This document shows, in pieces, positions 1-12,133 of a DNA stretch of 64,000 nucleotides. The stretch lies in NCBI RefSeq assembly GCF_000346485.2, contig NZ_KQ976354.1, positions 6,168,479 through 6,232,478 on the forward strand, written 5' to 3'. The position numbers and the translations under genes are program-made. Origin of the DNA: Scytonema hofmannii PCC 7110 (GTDB taxonomy: Bacteria; Cyanobacteriota; Cyanobacteriia; Cyanobacteriales; Nostocaceae). The notes under the pieces are model-generated. The model was not told the DNA's origin. It searched no databases and saw nothing but the letters and a program-made list of their open reading frames with translations. Every line of letters starts with the position of its first letter. Position 1 is the stretch's first letter.

Positions 1-2
1 AT

Positions 3-3000
3 GAAGTCTTTGACCAACAAAACCGTAGAGGTATTGTAGAACGCATTAACCAGTTTGTTGAGCTGTTTCCTACTAACAAATTTGTCGTCACCAGTCGTAT
101 TGCTGGTTATCACGGCGTACAGCTTAGCGATCGCTTCACTGAGTTTACTATAGAAGACATGGACAGCGAACAGGTAGAGAGTTTTCTGTATCGCTGGTGT
201 CCCACGATTGAAAAAGTCCAGCAACCAGAAGCAGGTGAGGAACAATGGCAAAGAAAAGGAATAGAGCAAGCGCAGGATATTTTGAAGGCGATTGAAGACA
301 ATGAAGGAGTGAAGCGGTTAACAGCAAACCCCTTACTATTAACAATATTGGCACTGATTCACCGTAACGGCGAACATTTGCCAGAGCGTCGGGTGAAGTT
401 GTACGAGTTAGCAGTACAAACCTTGATAGAAGATTGGCAACTTAGTAAAAAATTACCTGATGCTCCAAAGGTGATGCTCAAGGAAACCGAAGTTGTACAA
501 CTTTTAGCACCTTTAGCATACTGGATGCATGAAGAGAAACCTTCGGGTTTAGTGACACAAGCAGAAGTCGAGGAAAAGCTCGCAATTGAGCTAGCCAATC
601 TCAATGATACTAACCCCAAATCGAATTCTGTTCGTCAAGAAGTCACACAGTTTTTGCGAAAAGTGAGAGAAACAACAGGTTTATTTGTGGAACGTACACC
701 TGGAGTTTATGGTTTTATGCACTTAACATTTGAAGAATATTTTGCTGCTCGTTATATAGCAGACAAAGATCGAAGCGATATTCTACAACTTATTGAAAAA
801 CACCGCTATGAATCTCGTTGGGATGAGCCTCTTTTATTAACTTTAGGGTATTACGGAAATTTTTCCCCTACTCAGTTATCTAAGCTACTGGAAATGCTAT
901 TTTCTTATTTGAAAAAGTATGAACCCGTACTGCAAAATGGGGAAATCAAAATTAAAAAGTCGTCATCTAATCATGCCAAAATTATTTGGCTAAAGGCTGA
1001 CTCTACAGGTAACTTGCAGCAAGCAGAACTTAAGTTGAAAGATTTATTATTTGCAGGACAGGCGATCGCGGAAGTGGATGCAAAAGCGAGTTTTCGTAAA
1101 GATATCATTCATAAGTTAGTTCTTACCTATGTTGGTATAGATGCTGATTTTGAAGATGAGGTGATTCAGCAACTTCTCAAACTGCTTTGTAAAATAGAAC
1201 TATTTCATCAAAAAACTGAAGTCATAAATATTTTAAAACAAATAGCTGATGATGTAACACTTTCATCAGAAATTCAAATCAAGGCAAAAACTGCCATTTT
1301 TTATATTGCTTGTTGTGACTTAACACGATTAATAGACTATGCTGTGGAAATTGTAAATCAATTAGATCCTGAACTATTTTGCTATATTATGTATCTTATG
1401 AGAGAGTTGGGTGAAGATGTAACATCTGCTCTTGAAATTAGCAAAAAGCGGCATAATTTTGATGTAAAGTATCAAAAAATGGTAATATTCTTAATAGGAA
1501 TATCTTATGTTCGGAAAGAAAAATATGAAAAGGCTACCGAAATACTTGAAAACTTAGAAGAATTGGATAATAGCTTCAGACCGTATGTGTACTGGGCATT
1601 AACTACATTTTATGAAGAGAAAGAAGAGTATGGAAAGGCAAATAACTACTACTATCAGTCTAACTTAGCGAATTACCTTCAAAAAAACTCTTTGTTAAAT
1701 TTTTGGACAGATTGGGGTTGGTGTCAGAGATTAGACAAAAAATATGACCAGTCACTACTTTATTACCAACAGGCATTGGCGATTGCAGAGGAACATCCAG
1801 ATTATAAACATAAGGCAACTATTTTTTACAATATAGGAAGAGTTTATCAAGATTGGGGCAAATACGAACAGTCAATAAATTACCATCAACAAAGTCAAGA
1901 ACTTTACCAGCAACTGGGACGAGAGAAGGATGTAGCTACGCAATGGTCTTGGATGGCTGATTGCAACAGAGAATGGGGTAAGTATGAGCAAGCAATTGAA
2001 TGTGCCAACCAATGCTTAGTCCTGCGTCAGCAGTTAGATGACCAAATGGGTGTTGCTAATGCTTACTATCAGTTAGGTCGAATTTATCAAGCGTGGGGCA
2101 AATACGAACAGGCAATCAATTACCATCAACAAAGCCAAGAAGCATACCAGCAATTGGGACGAGAAAAGAATGTTGCCAACCAATGGGACTGGATGGCTGA
2201 TTGTAACAGAGAATGGGGCAAGTATGAGCAAGCCATTGAATGCACCAACCAAAACTCATCCCTGCGTCAGCAGTTAGATGACCAAATGGGTATTGCTAGC
2301 GCTTATCATCAGTTAGGTCGAATTTATCAAGCTTGGGGCAAATACGCACAGGCCATCAATTACTATCAACAAAGTCAGGAAGTTTACCAGCAATTGGAAA
2401 GAGAAAAGAATGTAGCCGGTCTATGGAGCTGGATGGCTGATTGCAATAGAGAATCGGGGAAGTATGAGCAAGCAATTGAATGTGCTAATAACCAATGCTT
2501 CGTTCTACGTCAGCAGCTAGATGACCAAATAGGTATAGCTAATGCTGACTATCAGTTAGGTCGCATTTATCAAGCTTGGGGCAAATACCAACAGGCAATC
2601 AATTATTATCAACAAAGCCAGGAGCTTTACCAGCAATTGGAACAAGAAAAGGATGTAGCTAACTTATGGTACTGGCAGGCTAATTGCAACAGAGAATGGG
2701 GTAAGTATGAGCCAGCCGTTGAATATGCTAACCAAGACTTAGCCCTGCGCCAGCAGTTAGATGACCAAATAGGTATTGCTAGTGCTTACCATCAGTTAGG
2801 GCGAATTTATCAAGCTTGGGACAAATCCGAACAGGCAATCAATTACTATCAACAAAGTCAGGAAGTTTACCAGCAATTAGGTCAAGAAAAGAATGTAGCT
2901 AACCAATGGTACTGGATGGCTGATTGCAACAGAGAATGGGGCAAGTACGAGCAAGCAATTGAATGTGCCAACCAAGATTTAGCCCTGCGTCAGCAGTTAG

Positions 3001-4943
3001 ATGACCAAATGGGTATTTCTGATACTTACTATCAGTTAGGCCGAATTTATCAAGCTTTGGGAAAATACGAACAAGCAATCAGTTACCATCAACAAAGCCA
3101 AAAACTTGACCAGCAATTAGGACGAGAAAAGGATGTAGCCAACCTATGGTACTGGATGGCTGATTGTAACGGAGAATGGGGCAAGTATGAGCAAGCCATT
3201 GAATGTGCTAACCAAAACTTAGCCCTGCGTCAGCAGTTAGATAACCAAATAGGTATTGCTAATGCTTACCATCAGTTAGGACGAATTTATCAAGCTTGGG
3301 GCAAATACGAACAGGCCATCAATCACTATCAACAAAGTCAGGAACTTTACCAACAATTGGGACGAGAAAAAAGTGTAGCTAACCAATGGTACTGCATGGC
3401 TGATTGCAATAGAGAATGGGGTAAGTATGAGCAAGCAATTGAATGTGCCAACCAAGATTTAGCCCTGCGTCAGCAGTTAGATGACCAAATGGGTATTGCT
3501 GATGCCGACTATCAGTTAGGGCGAATTTATCAAGCATGGGGCAAATACGAGCAAGCAATCAATTACCATCAACAAAGCCAAAAACTTGACCAGCAATTGG
3601 GACGAGAAAAGAGTGTAGCCAACCTATGGTACTGGATGGCTGATTGCAACAGAGAATGGGGTAAGTATGAGCAAGCCGTTGAATGTGCTAACCAAGACTT
3701 AGCTTTACGTCAGCAGTTAGATAACCAAATAGGTATTGCTGCTGCTGACTGTCAGTTAGGTCGAATTTATCAAGCATGGGGCAAATACGAACAGGCCATC
3801 AATCACTATCAACAAAGCCGAGAACTTTACCAGCAATTGGGACGAGAAAAGAATGTAGCCAACCAATGGTACTGGATGGCTGATTGCAACAGACAATGGG
3901 GCAAGTATGAGCCAGCTATTGAATGTGCCAACCAAAACTTAGCCCTGCGTCAGCAGTTAGATGACCAAATGGGCGTTGCTAATGCTTACCATCAGTTAGG
4001 TCACATTTATCAAGGATGGGGCAAATACGAACAGGCAATAAATTACCATCAACAAAGCCGAGAAATTTACCAGCAACTAGGACGAGAAAAGATTGTAGCT
4101 GACCAATGGTACTGGATGGCTATTTGCAACAGACAATGGGGCAAGTATGAGCAAGCTGTTGAATATGCCAACCAAGACTTAGCCCTGCGTCAGCAGTTAG
4201 ATGATCGAGTGAATATTGCTGATGCTTACAATCAGCTTGGCTATATTTATCGAGAATGGGGTAAATATGAACAGGCAATCAAGTATTTTCAGGATAGCTG
4301 TAAACTTTACCAACATTTAAATATAAGCGAAAGTGAAGCAAGGATTCTCAGGAAACTTACTTATGCTCAAATCCTCCTTGCTAAAACTTATCAAGACGAA
4401 GCCTTCGCTCTCAACTTATTAACACAAGCCGAACAGAATCTTCTTCAAGCAATTCAACTCAATATAACAGGCGATTATAAGGAAAATCTAGCTTATGACT
4501 ACACAACCCTCGGTTTCCTCTACTCGGAACGCCTGCGCTTCTTACCTAGTAATGACTCATCAAGACAGGAACAAATAACCCAGTTCGAGCAACACTACCT
4601 TACTGGCTTAACTTATCTTAACGAACTAGGACAATCAGTTGATAGAGCCGATGAAGCTCTCGATATGGCTCGTGCTTACTTAGAAGTGGAAGCCTTAGAA
4701 AATCTCGATCGCGCCCAAGAAATCGCCCAAGAATGCCTGCAAATTTTTGATGAATACAACCGTTACAAACAAAAAGCCGCAGCACTGAAGCTATTAGGCG
4801 AAATTTACCTAAAACGAACCCAACAAAACTACCCAAATACACAAGCGATCGCTATCCAATTTTTCTCTGAAAGTCTGCAAATCTACCAAGAGTTAGATTT
4901 ACACGAAAAAGCAGTAGAAATAGAGCAGTTAATATCTTCATAA
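3..4943 (+). CDS. STAND/NACHT NTPase with TPR array, 5' end outside the window
   Basis: The frame is open from base 3, so the gene starts upstream and the Met codon at 159 is internal. The first visible residues (DEVFDQQ-like Walker B context missing only its first positions, then a KFVVTSR sensor segment) belong to a NACHT/STAND NTPase. The NTPase C-terminal helices run to about window residue 290, followed by a helical region to about 600. Next come ten 80-residue units (240 bp each, about 1940-4320), each holding two TPR hairpins (GRIYQAWGKYEQAI and MADCNREWGKYEQAI types), then more divergent TPRs to the stop. STAND proteins are signal-sensing switches; some cyanobacterial and other bacterial ones act in phage defence. 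The N-terminal effector is out of view, so the output is unknown. The stop codon lies at the edge of a dispersed hairpin repeat that acts as a terminator. Confidence 0.9.
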   Translation, partial: EVFDQQNRRGIVERINQFVELFPTNKFVVTSRIAGYHGVQLSDRFTEFTIEDMDSEQVESFLYRWCPTIEKVQQPEAGEEQWQRKGIEQAQDILKAIEDNEGVKRLTANPLLLTILALIHRNGEHLPERRVKLYELAVQTLIEDWQLSKKLPDAPKVMLKETEVVQLLAPLAYWMHEEKPSGLVTQAEVEEKLAIELANLNDTNPKSNSVRQEVTQFLRKVRETTGLFVERTPGVYGFMHLTFEEYFAARYIADKDRSDILQLIEKHRYESRWDEPLLLTLGYYGNFSPTQLSKLLEMLFSYLKKYEPVLQNGEIKIKKSSSNHAKIIWLKADSTGNLQQAELKLKDLLFAGQAIAEVDAKASFRKDIIHKLVLTYVGIDADFEDEVIQQLLKLLCKIELFHQKTEVINILKQIADDVTLSSEIQIKAKTAIFYIACCDLTRLIDYAVEIVNQLDPELFCYIMYLMRELGEDVTSALEISKKRHNFDVKYQKMVIFLIGISYVRKEKYEKATEILENLEELDNSFRPYVYWALTTFYEEKEEYGKANNYYYQSNLANYLQKNSLLNFWTDWGWCQRLDKKYDQSLLYYQQALAIAEEHPDYKHKATIFYNIGRVYQDWGKYEQSINYHQQSQELYQQLGREKDVATQWSWMADCNREWGKYEQAIECANQCLVLRQQLDDQMGVANAYYQLGRIYQAWGKYEQAINYHQQSQEAYQQLGREKNVANQWDWMADCNREWGKYEQAIECTNQNSSLRQQLDDQMGIASAYHQLGRIYQAWGKYAQAINYYQQSQEVYQQLEREKNVAGLWSWMADCNRESGKYEQAIECANNQCFVLRQQLDDQIGIANADYQLGRIYQAWGKYQQAINYYQQSQELYQQLEQEKDVANLWYWQANCNREWGKYEPAVEYANQDLALRQQLDDQIGIASAYHQLGRIYQAWDKSEQAINYYQQSQEVYQQLGQEKNVANQWYWMADCNREWGKYEQAIECANQDLALRQQLDDQMGISDTYYQLGRIYQALGKYEQAISYHQQSQKLDQQLGREKDVANLWYWMADCNGEWGKYEQAIECANQNLALRQQLDNQIGIANAYHQLGRIYQAWGKYEQAINHYQQSQELYQQLGREKSVANQWYCMADCNREWGKYEQAIECANQDLALRQQLDDQMGIADADYQLGRIYQAWGKYEQAINYHQQSQKLDQQLGREKSVANLWYWMADCNREWGKYEQAVECANQDLALRQQLDNQIGIAAADCQLGRIYQAWGKYEQAINHYQQSRELYQQLGREKNVANQWYWMADCNRQWGKYEPAIECANQNLALRQQLDDQMGVANAYHQLGHIYQGWGKYEQAINYHQQSREIYQQLGREKIVADQWYWMAICNRQWGKYEQAVEYANQDLALRQQLDDRVNIADAYNQLGYIYREWGKYEQAIKYFQDSCKLYQHLNISESEARILRKLTYAQILLAKTYQDEAFALNLLTQAEQNLLQAIQLNITGDYKENLAYDYTTLGFLYSERLRFLPSNDSSRQEQITQFEQHYLTGLTYLNELGQSVDRADEALDMARAYLEVEALENLDRAQEIAQECLQIFDEYNRYKQKAAALKLLGEIYLKRTQQNYPNTQAIAIQFFSESLQIYQELDLHEKAVEIEQLISS

Positions 4944-4990
4944 ACCCGCGTAGGCGGGTTTTGCCTGTATAGACGCGAATTCCATTCGCC
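4942..4990 (+). repeat. Dispersed hairpin repeat, copy 1 (also a terminator)
   Basis: ACCCGC-GTAG-GCGGGT followed by TTTTG forms a strong stem with a T-run directly at the stop codon of the STAND gene, so it probably terminates it. The downstream half (CTGTATAGACGCGAATTCC...) is shared with copies at 30008-30056 and 45054-45102. Copy 2 has an A-T pair where this copy has G-C in the stem. Confidence 0.8.
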
Positions 4991-5058
4991 CTCGTCATTC
5001 ACCCTCGTCATTCGCCCTGTCATTCGCCCTGTCATTCGCCCTCGTCATTCGCCCTCAC
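4982..5058. repeat. Tandem repeat, ATTCGCCCTCGTC-type
   Basis: Five to six imperfect 12-15 bp units (CATTCGCCCTCGT and variants) follow the hairpin repeat. The first unit overlaps the end of that hairpin repeat, suggesting the array grew from its 3' end. Nothing coding is seen between here and moaA. Confidence 0.7.
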
Positions 5059-5173
5059 CCATATCCCGGAAACAAGGTTGACCGCGATTCGCAAATATGT
5101 TCAGCACGCGCTAGCCTAAAAGAAACTCAATAAATTTATACAGTAAGCAAATATTTATAGCTTGACAAAAAAA

Positions 5174-6163
5174 ATGAACCAGGTAGACTATCTCCGCATT
5201 AGTTTAATAGATCGCTGTAATTTTCGCTGCCAGTACTGTATGCCAGAGGGGTCAGAACTTGACTATATCCTCAAACAGCAGTTACTGACAGATAAGGAAC
5301 TCCTGACTCTGATCGAAGAAGTCTTTATCCCCGTAGGATTTAATCGGTTTCGCTTAACTGGAGGGGAACCATTGCTCCGTCCTCGCGTTGTGGACTTGGT
5401 TGGTGCGATCGCCTCCCTCCCCCAAACCCAAGACCTTTCGATGACCACAAATGGCTTTTTGCTCGCTCCCATAGCACAAAGTCTTTACAATGCTGGGTTG
5501 CGGCGAATTAACATCAGCTTGGATTCCCTCGACCAAGCCACCTTTGACTCTATTATCGGGAATCGCGGAAGGGGAAAATGGCAGCAGGTTTGGGATGGTA
5601 TTCAAGCTGCTTATCATGTGGGATTCGATCCCCTGAAATTAAACGTTGTAGCGATCCCCGGCGTGAACGATCGCGAAATTTTAGATCTTGCTGCACTCAC
5701 CATCGACAAAAATTGGCACGTCAGATTTATTGAATTTATGCCTATTGGAAATTCAGAATTATTTGGGGATCGCGGCTGGATACCTTCTGAAGAGATACGG
5801 CAACGCATTCGTGACCGATGGGGCTTGATAAATTCTCAAATTCGTGGTAATGGACCGGCTGATGTCTTTCAAATTCCAGGTGCAAAAGGGACGCTGGGAT
5901 TTATCAGCCAAATGTCAGAATGTTTTTGCGATCACTGTAATCGAATGCGCCTTTCCGCCGATGGTTGGTTGCGTCCTTGCTTATTAAATGAAATCGGTCA
6001 ACTTGACTTAAAAACGTCTCTCCGTGAAGGAGTCAGTACAGCCGAGTTACAAAATCGAGTTAGAGACTTACTTGCCTTAAAGCCAGAAATCAACTTCAAA
6101 CAGCGTTATGCAGGAACTCAAACTGGCAACTACACACGCACTATGTCACAAATTGGCGGATAG
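5174..6163 (+). CDS. moaA: GTP 3',8-cyclase (MoaA), molybdenum cofactor synthesis
   Basis: This radical-SAM enzyme converts GTP to 3',8-cyclo-7,8-dihydro-GTP, the first step of molybdopterin synthesis, needed for nitrate reductase among others. From the ATG at 5174, C15-X3-C19-X2-C22 is the SAM [4Fe-4S] motif. Near the C-terminus a CX2CX13C set (starting at [10 protein letters not shown]) binds the second cluster. TGGEPLLR is the GGE motif. A TTG at 5162 would add four residues; I prefer the ATG because the protein then starts MNQVDYLR as in relatives, although no clear ribosome site is seen for either. At about 329 residues it is full length. No other moa gene is adjacent. Confidence 0.95.
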   Translation: MNQVDYLRISLIDRCNFRCQYCMPEGSELDYILKQQLLTDKELLTLIEEVFIPVGFNRFRLTGGEPLLRPRVVDLVGAIASLPQTQDLSMTTNGFLLAPIAQSLYNAGLRRINISLDSLDQATFDSIIGNRGRGKWQQVWDGIQAAYHVGFDPLKLNVVAIPGVNDREILDLAALTIDKNWHVRFIEFMPIGNSELFGDRGWIPSEEIRQRIRDRWGLINSQIRGNGPADVFQIPGAKGTLGFISQMSECFCDHCNRMRLSADGWLRPCLLNEIGQLDLKTSLREGVSTAELQNRVRDLLALKPEINFKQRYAGTQTGNYTRTMSQIGG

Positions 6164-6263
6164 TCACTGGTCACTGGTCACTGGTCACTGGTCACTGGTC
6201 ACTGGTCACCGGTCACCGGTCACCACTCACTGGTCACCGGTCACTGGTCACTGGTCACTGGTC
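6164..6263. repeat. Heptamer array (STRR), TCACTGG type
   Basis: About fourteen 7-bp units (GTCACTG and the variant GTCACCG) fill the space between the convergent genes moaA and rpsD, starting within 2 bp of the moaA stop and ending just short of the rpsD stop. This is the short tandemly repeated repetitive type known from heterocystous cyanobacteria. Related arrays recur at 25117, 25859, 26861, 37353, 46967, 53222 and 56264. Confidence 0.9.
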
Positions 6264-6265
6264 AA

Positions 6266-6874
6266 TTAAGCTTGACGTGAGTAGTATTCCACCACAAGTA
6301 GTTCGTTAACTTGTAGCGCCACCCATTCACGCTCGATGACACTGTTGACTTTACCAACCAACTTATTTTTGTCAAATTCCAAATGGCTGGGAAGGTTTGC
6401 TAAACCAGGGTATTGCAGGTTAGTAGTAACCAACTCTTTAGATTTTTCCCGGTCTCTGACTGCAACAACTTCTCCCGGACGGCACTGGTAACTGGCAATA
6501 TTAACCACACGACCATTGATTGTCACATGACCGTGGTTAACCAGCTGACGCGCTGCGGGAATAGTAGGAGCCATTCCCAAGCGGAAAACGGTGTTATCCA
6601 ACCGCATCTCCAGCAATTGCAGCAAAACTTGTCCGGTAGAACCGGTCACGCGTCTTGCTTTACGCACGTAACGCAGCAATTGCTTTTCCGTCAAACCATA
6701 GTTCATGCGGAGCTTTTGCTTTTCTTCCAACCGCACAGCATATTCAGAACGCTTTTTGCGGTTTTGACCGTGCTGTCCTGGTGGATAAGCACGTCTAGCA
6801 CTTTTACGAGTTAATCCTGGCAAATCGCCTAAACGGCGTACAACTCTAAGACGAGGTCCTCTATATCGGGACAT
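6266..6874 (-). CDS. rpsD: 30S ribosomal protein S4
   Basis: This primary 16S rRNA-binding protein nucleates assembly of the 30S body. The protein begins [16 protein letters not shown] and has the S4 RNA-binding fold around residues 90-155 ([20 protein letters not shown], then the [10 protein letters not shown] loop). Its 202 residues are the usual cyanobacterial length. It stands alone here, as in other cyanobacteria, rather than in a large ribosomal operon. It is transcribed toward moaA, with the heptamer array starting 2-3 bp after its stop. Confidence 0.97.
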   Translation of the reverse strand: MSRYRGPRLRVVRRLGDLPGLTRKSARRAYPPGQHGQNRKKRSEYAVRLEEKQKLRMNYGLTEKQLLRYVRKARRVTGSTGQVLLQLLEMRLDNTVFRLGMAPTIPAARQLVNHGHVTINGRVVNIASYQCRPGEVVAVRDREKSKELVTTNLQYPGLANLPSHLEFDKNKLVGKVNSVIEREWVALQVNELLVVEYYSRQA

Positions 6875-7005
6875 GAGTATCCTTGTTTCAATCCTGCTTA
6901 ATATTACCCAAAGATATGATTATAGCCTCAAAAAGGAAAAACTTTAAAGGATAAAGGATAAAATTTTAAGAAAATTTTCTATCCAACACAAGTTAGATAC
7001 CCAAT

Positions 7006-7065
7006 CCACGCATCCAAAATCCACGCATCCAAAATCCACGCATCCAAAATCCACGCATCCAAAAT
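7006..7065. repeat. Four perfect 15-bp tandem units
   Basis: CCACGCATCCAAAAT is repeated four times without change at 7006, 7021, 7036 and 7051, in the divergent promoter region between rpsD and the next gene. Related CATCCAAAATCC words occur at about 19173 and inside genes at 20135 and 62140. Confidence 0.9.
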
Positions 7066-7142
7066 CCCTATTCTCAGATTCTTGAGATACCATAGCGGTG
7101 GGTGTTTGGAGAACGGAAATGCAAAGGAGAAAAAAACAAGCA

Positions 7143-7784
7143 ATGAGACTAACAGTTCCAGCGCTAGCCATAGTTGGATGGCTGGCAATGACATCACAAG
7201 GTATGGCTTTATCCATAGGCTCTAACTCTACCCTAACGAATGCGCGTGATTTTCGGGGTTGTGCTGCACGACTGCTGAGCGCGGGTATAGCAGCAGAAAC
7301 GGTTTCACAAGCCTGTGCAGAGGCGCTAAGTCCTCGAGACTTGGGTAATTGCGTGTATAAGATTCAGCGAGAAACGCAAATTGAAGCAGCTACCGCACTG
7401 CCAACCTGCAGGCAGGCAAGGCGTCCTGAAGATTTAGCTAACTGTGTAGTCGGTATCGGTCGATACTCTCGTGATGCGGTTGACCCAACAGTTTTAAGTT
7501 ACTGCGGTCGCAGTTTGTTGCCAGTGCGTTTTGCACAGTGTGTAGTAGGTTTGCGTACAGAAATCGATTTTTCTGCCATTCAAGCTTATGACAGTTGTAT
7601 TGATGCCAGCGATCGCACAACCGGTTATTTACCTTCGTTTATCCCTTCAACCTCACAACCTGCGGAATTCCGACCAAATTATGAGTCTACTCCACTTCCG
7701 CCTGAGGCTACCCCAACTCCATCTCAGCCGCCCACCGTTCCACCTGCAACGGCTCCCGGTTCTTTAACTCCGGGCAATCAGTAA
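7143..7784 (+). CDS. Secreted Cys-repeat protein of unknown function
   Basis: The ATG at 7143 is preferred because AAAGGAGA lies 12 bp upstream and the protein then opens with a signal peptide (MRLTVPALAIVGWLAM...GMALS). The GTG at 7098 and ATG at 7119 would add a charged leader. The mature part has three similar units of roughly 37 residues, each with conserved Cys and a P-x-DL-x-x-CV core (SPRDLGNCV, RPEDLANCV, LPVRFAQCV), then a Pro/Thr-rich tail (about the last 55 residues). The even number of Cys suggests disulfides in the periplasm. I do not recognise a named family. It is convergent with hetR, 126 bp apart. Confidence 0.75.
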   Translation: MRLTVPALAIVGWLAMTSQGMALSIGSNSTLTNARDFRGCAARLLSAGIAAETVSQACAEALSPRDLGNCVYKIQRETQIEAATALPTCRQARRPEDLANCVVGIGRYSRDAVDPTVLSYCGRSLLPVRFAQCVVGLRTEIDFSAIQAYDSCIDASDRTTGYLPSFIPSTSQPAEFRPNYESTPLPPEATPTPSQPPTVPPATAPGSLTPGNQ

Positions 7785-7910
7785 GATATTATCAGTTATC
7801 AGTTATCCAGTTTTCACTGCCGACTGATAACTGTCTTACCCTTCGGTTTGGCAATTCTTTCTTGGGAAAAACACCAAGACTGGACTGCCTGACTGTTAGC
7901 CGATAACTGA

Positions 7911-10060
<2,150 letters not shown>

Positions 10061-11974
10061 TTAATTTAGTGATTTGGAAGGTTTGATAAGATTTCTGACT
10101 TTTTCAAGGCAGAGAGTGGCAGTTCCGCAAGTCACGAGTAACACTCCCAAAACTTGCTCAATTCCCAAAGTTTCCTGAATGATGAATCCAGCCAAAATCA
10201 CGGTTAAGGCTGGTACAATAGCACTAAGAATGGCCGAGCGTGACGCGCCAATTTTACGAACGCCAAAGTTATTTAACAAGTAGCTGCAAAGCGTTAACAC
10301 GCCCAAGAGAAAAGCAATCAAGACCAGTTCAAGGAGGATAGTAGGGTTGATTTGAAGCCCCCAGTCGGCGGGTATTGGTAGCAATAAACCAACGAGCGAC
10401 AGCACCATCATTGTGACGAAGTTGATGAGCGTGAATGTCACTGGATGTACTTTCGTAGCACAGATGCGCGAAAAGATGATGTAGAGAGCAAAAGTCATTC
10501 CAGATGCGATCGCAGCAATGCTTCCCAATGAAGTATTGCCCATACCAGTACTGACAGCGCCCGCCAATACCAACAATTCCCCTAAACCAATAGAAGCGAA
10601 AGCCCCCGTATTGAGCAAACTCAAGCGCTCCCGGAAAAGTACCCAAGACAATAACCCACTTAAAACGGGATACACAAAGAAAAGTGCGATCGCCATTCCA
10701 GTAGGGACTTGACCTATTGCAAGGTAGATAAATAACTGTGATAAAAACAAAAAGCATCCACTGACAAGCGACAAAATTAAAGCCCGCTTTGCAGTAGGAT
10801 GATTTGAATTTTTGCCAAATGAGTCAAACAAGAATTGCATATCATGCCAAACTCTTGGATGCAAAATGGGAGCCAAAAGCATCATCAGTGGTACAACCAC
10901 AAGCATCCGCAACATTAAAAGCAAGAGAGAATTTCCCAAACTTGGATATAAGAGACTTTGCACCTCAAAAACACCAAAAATTTGGGAACCAGGGTTAAAA
11001 ATGACCTTGATGGCAACGTTGTATAGCGACGACGTCACCGTTGACAGTACAATTAGGACTATACCAACCGCAGATAGAGATGAAATGCCAATTTGCCGAA
11101 ATAAAGATTCTTTTGGTATTGTCGGTTGTTCTGGTGCTAGTTCTGTCACAGGTGGAGGTGATGCAGGCACCACTGGCTCTGGTTCTGGAGATATTACCGT
11201 TTCGCTTGTGGGGTTTTCATTAAAGATTGCAGACGTTGGAAATACGGTTTCCTGTGGTGGATTCACATCTAACTGCAACTTTGTAGGAACTTCAACATAA
11301 GCTTGCGGTTTTGGAAGAATTGGCTCATCCTCAGAAGCAGGAGTTTCTTGAAGTACAGGCGAAGTATCGTCAGTTGTTGTTTGTAATTCTTGACGAAGGC
11401 GATCCACCAACTCTGCTAAGATCGTTTCTCCCTGCTTCTGTTGGCCGTGCATCCGAGATAATTGTTGCGAAAGACTGCTTTGATAGTTTTTCAGATCTTG
11501 TTGAAGTGAATTGAATGTGGTAATCAGTGCATTATCCAAAGAGTTAAGAAGTTTGAAAGTATTTGGATTGCTTTGCTCCGTTGTGCTGGGAGTTGGTGTT
11601 ACAGTGGTTTCTTGGCTGGTCGCTGTTTGCGAGGCATTCTGCACCGCTTGATTTGTCAGTGTTTCCAAAGAAGATTGCAGTTGCAGAGATATGTGGCTAG
11701 CCAAAACCTGCGATAATTGACGAATCAATGCTTGCTGCTGGGTGATTTGCTGCTCAATCAGCAAATGTCCTTTTTCTTCTTGCAACTCATGGATATCTTT
11801 GGTCAATTGCTCTTTATCTGCTTGCAGTCGCTTCACATCCTCCTGTAGCGACTTGAGAACACCACGTTGGATGATTTGCAACTCCTCAGTAATTGCTCGT
11901 ATAGCAGATTCTGCAGAGGCATATAGATCGCCTTTTCCTCGCAAGTTATCTGGTCTCCTTTCAAATCGCCCCAT
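10061..11974 (-). CDS. EamA/DMT-family transporter with long N-terminal coiled coil
   Basis: The C-terminal half (about residues 295-630) has around ten hydrophobic helices in two repeats, the EamA drug/metabolite exporter fold. The second repeat ends with GASRSAILSAIVPALTVILAG, which is characteristic. The N-terminal 290 residues are soluble: a coiled coil (about residues 30-75, rich in Q, E, K and L), then a Ser/Thr/Gln region, then a Pro/Glu linker. EamA proteins are normally about 300 residues, so the extension doubles the length. It may mediate self-association or attachment at the cytoplasmic face (inference). The substrate cannot be predicted. An ATG starts the frame; the next 160 bp upstream lie before the inverted arm of the IS island. 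Confidence 0.85.
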   Translation of the reverse strand: MGRFERRPDNLRGKGDLYASAESAIRAITEELQIIQRGVLKSLQEDVKRLQADKEQLTKDIHELQEEKGHLLIEQQITQQQALIRQLSQVLASHISLQLQSSLETLTNQAVQNASQTATSQETTVTPTPSTTEQSNPNTFKLLNSLDNALITTFNSLQQDLKNYQSSLSQQLSRMHGQQKQGETILAELVDRLRQELQTTTDDTSPVLQETPASEDEPILPKPQAYVEVPTKLQLDVNPPQETVFPTSAIFNENPTSETVISPEPEPVVPASPPPVTELAPEQPTIPKESLFRQIGISSLSAVGIVLIVLSTVTSSLYNVAIKVIFNPGSQIFGVFEVQSLLYPSLGNSLLLLMLRMLVVVPLMMLLAPILHPRVWHDMQFLFDSFGKNSNHPTAKRALILSLVSGCFLFLSQLFIYLAIGQVPTGMAIALFFVYPVLSGLLSWVLFRERLSLLNTGAFASIGLGELLVLAGAVSTGMGNTSLGSIAAIASGMTFALYIIFSRICATKVHPVTFTLINFVTMMVLSLVGLLLPIPADWGLQINPTILLELVLIAFLLGVLTLCSYLLNNFGVRKIGASRSAILSAIVPALTVILAGFIIQETLGIEQVLGVLLVTCGTATLCLEKVRNLIKPSKSLN

Positions 11975-12133
11975 TATCTTTTATCCTTTAATTCGTATAT
12001 CAAGCAACTTCGGGGCTATACTCCTACTATTTGCCATGTTCTGTCAACGGAGATTAACCCAATCCTGCTTCAGTTTGTTACCTTTTGGTAACTTAATATT
12101 ACTACCACTCCTCACTCAGGTTCAGTTGGTCAT

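Noticed and set aside
6164-6263. Heptamer arrays as CRISPR or iteron origin
   Set aside because: The unit is 7 bp, contiguous, and occurs at many gene ends; no initiator gene is present.
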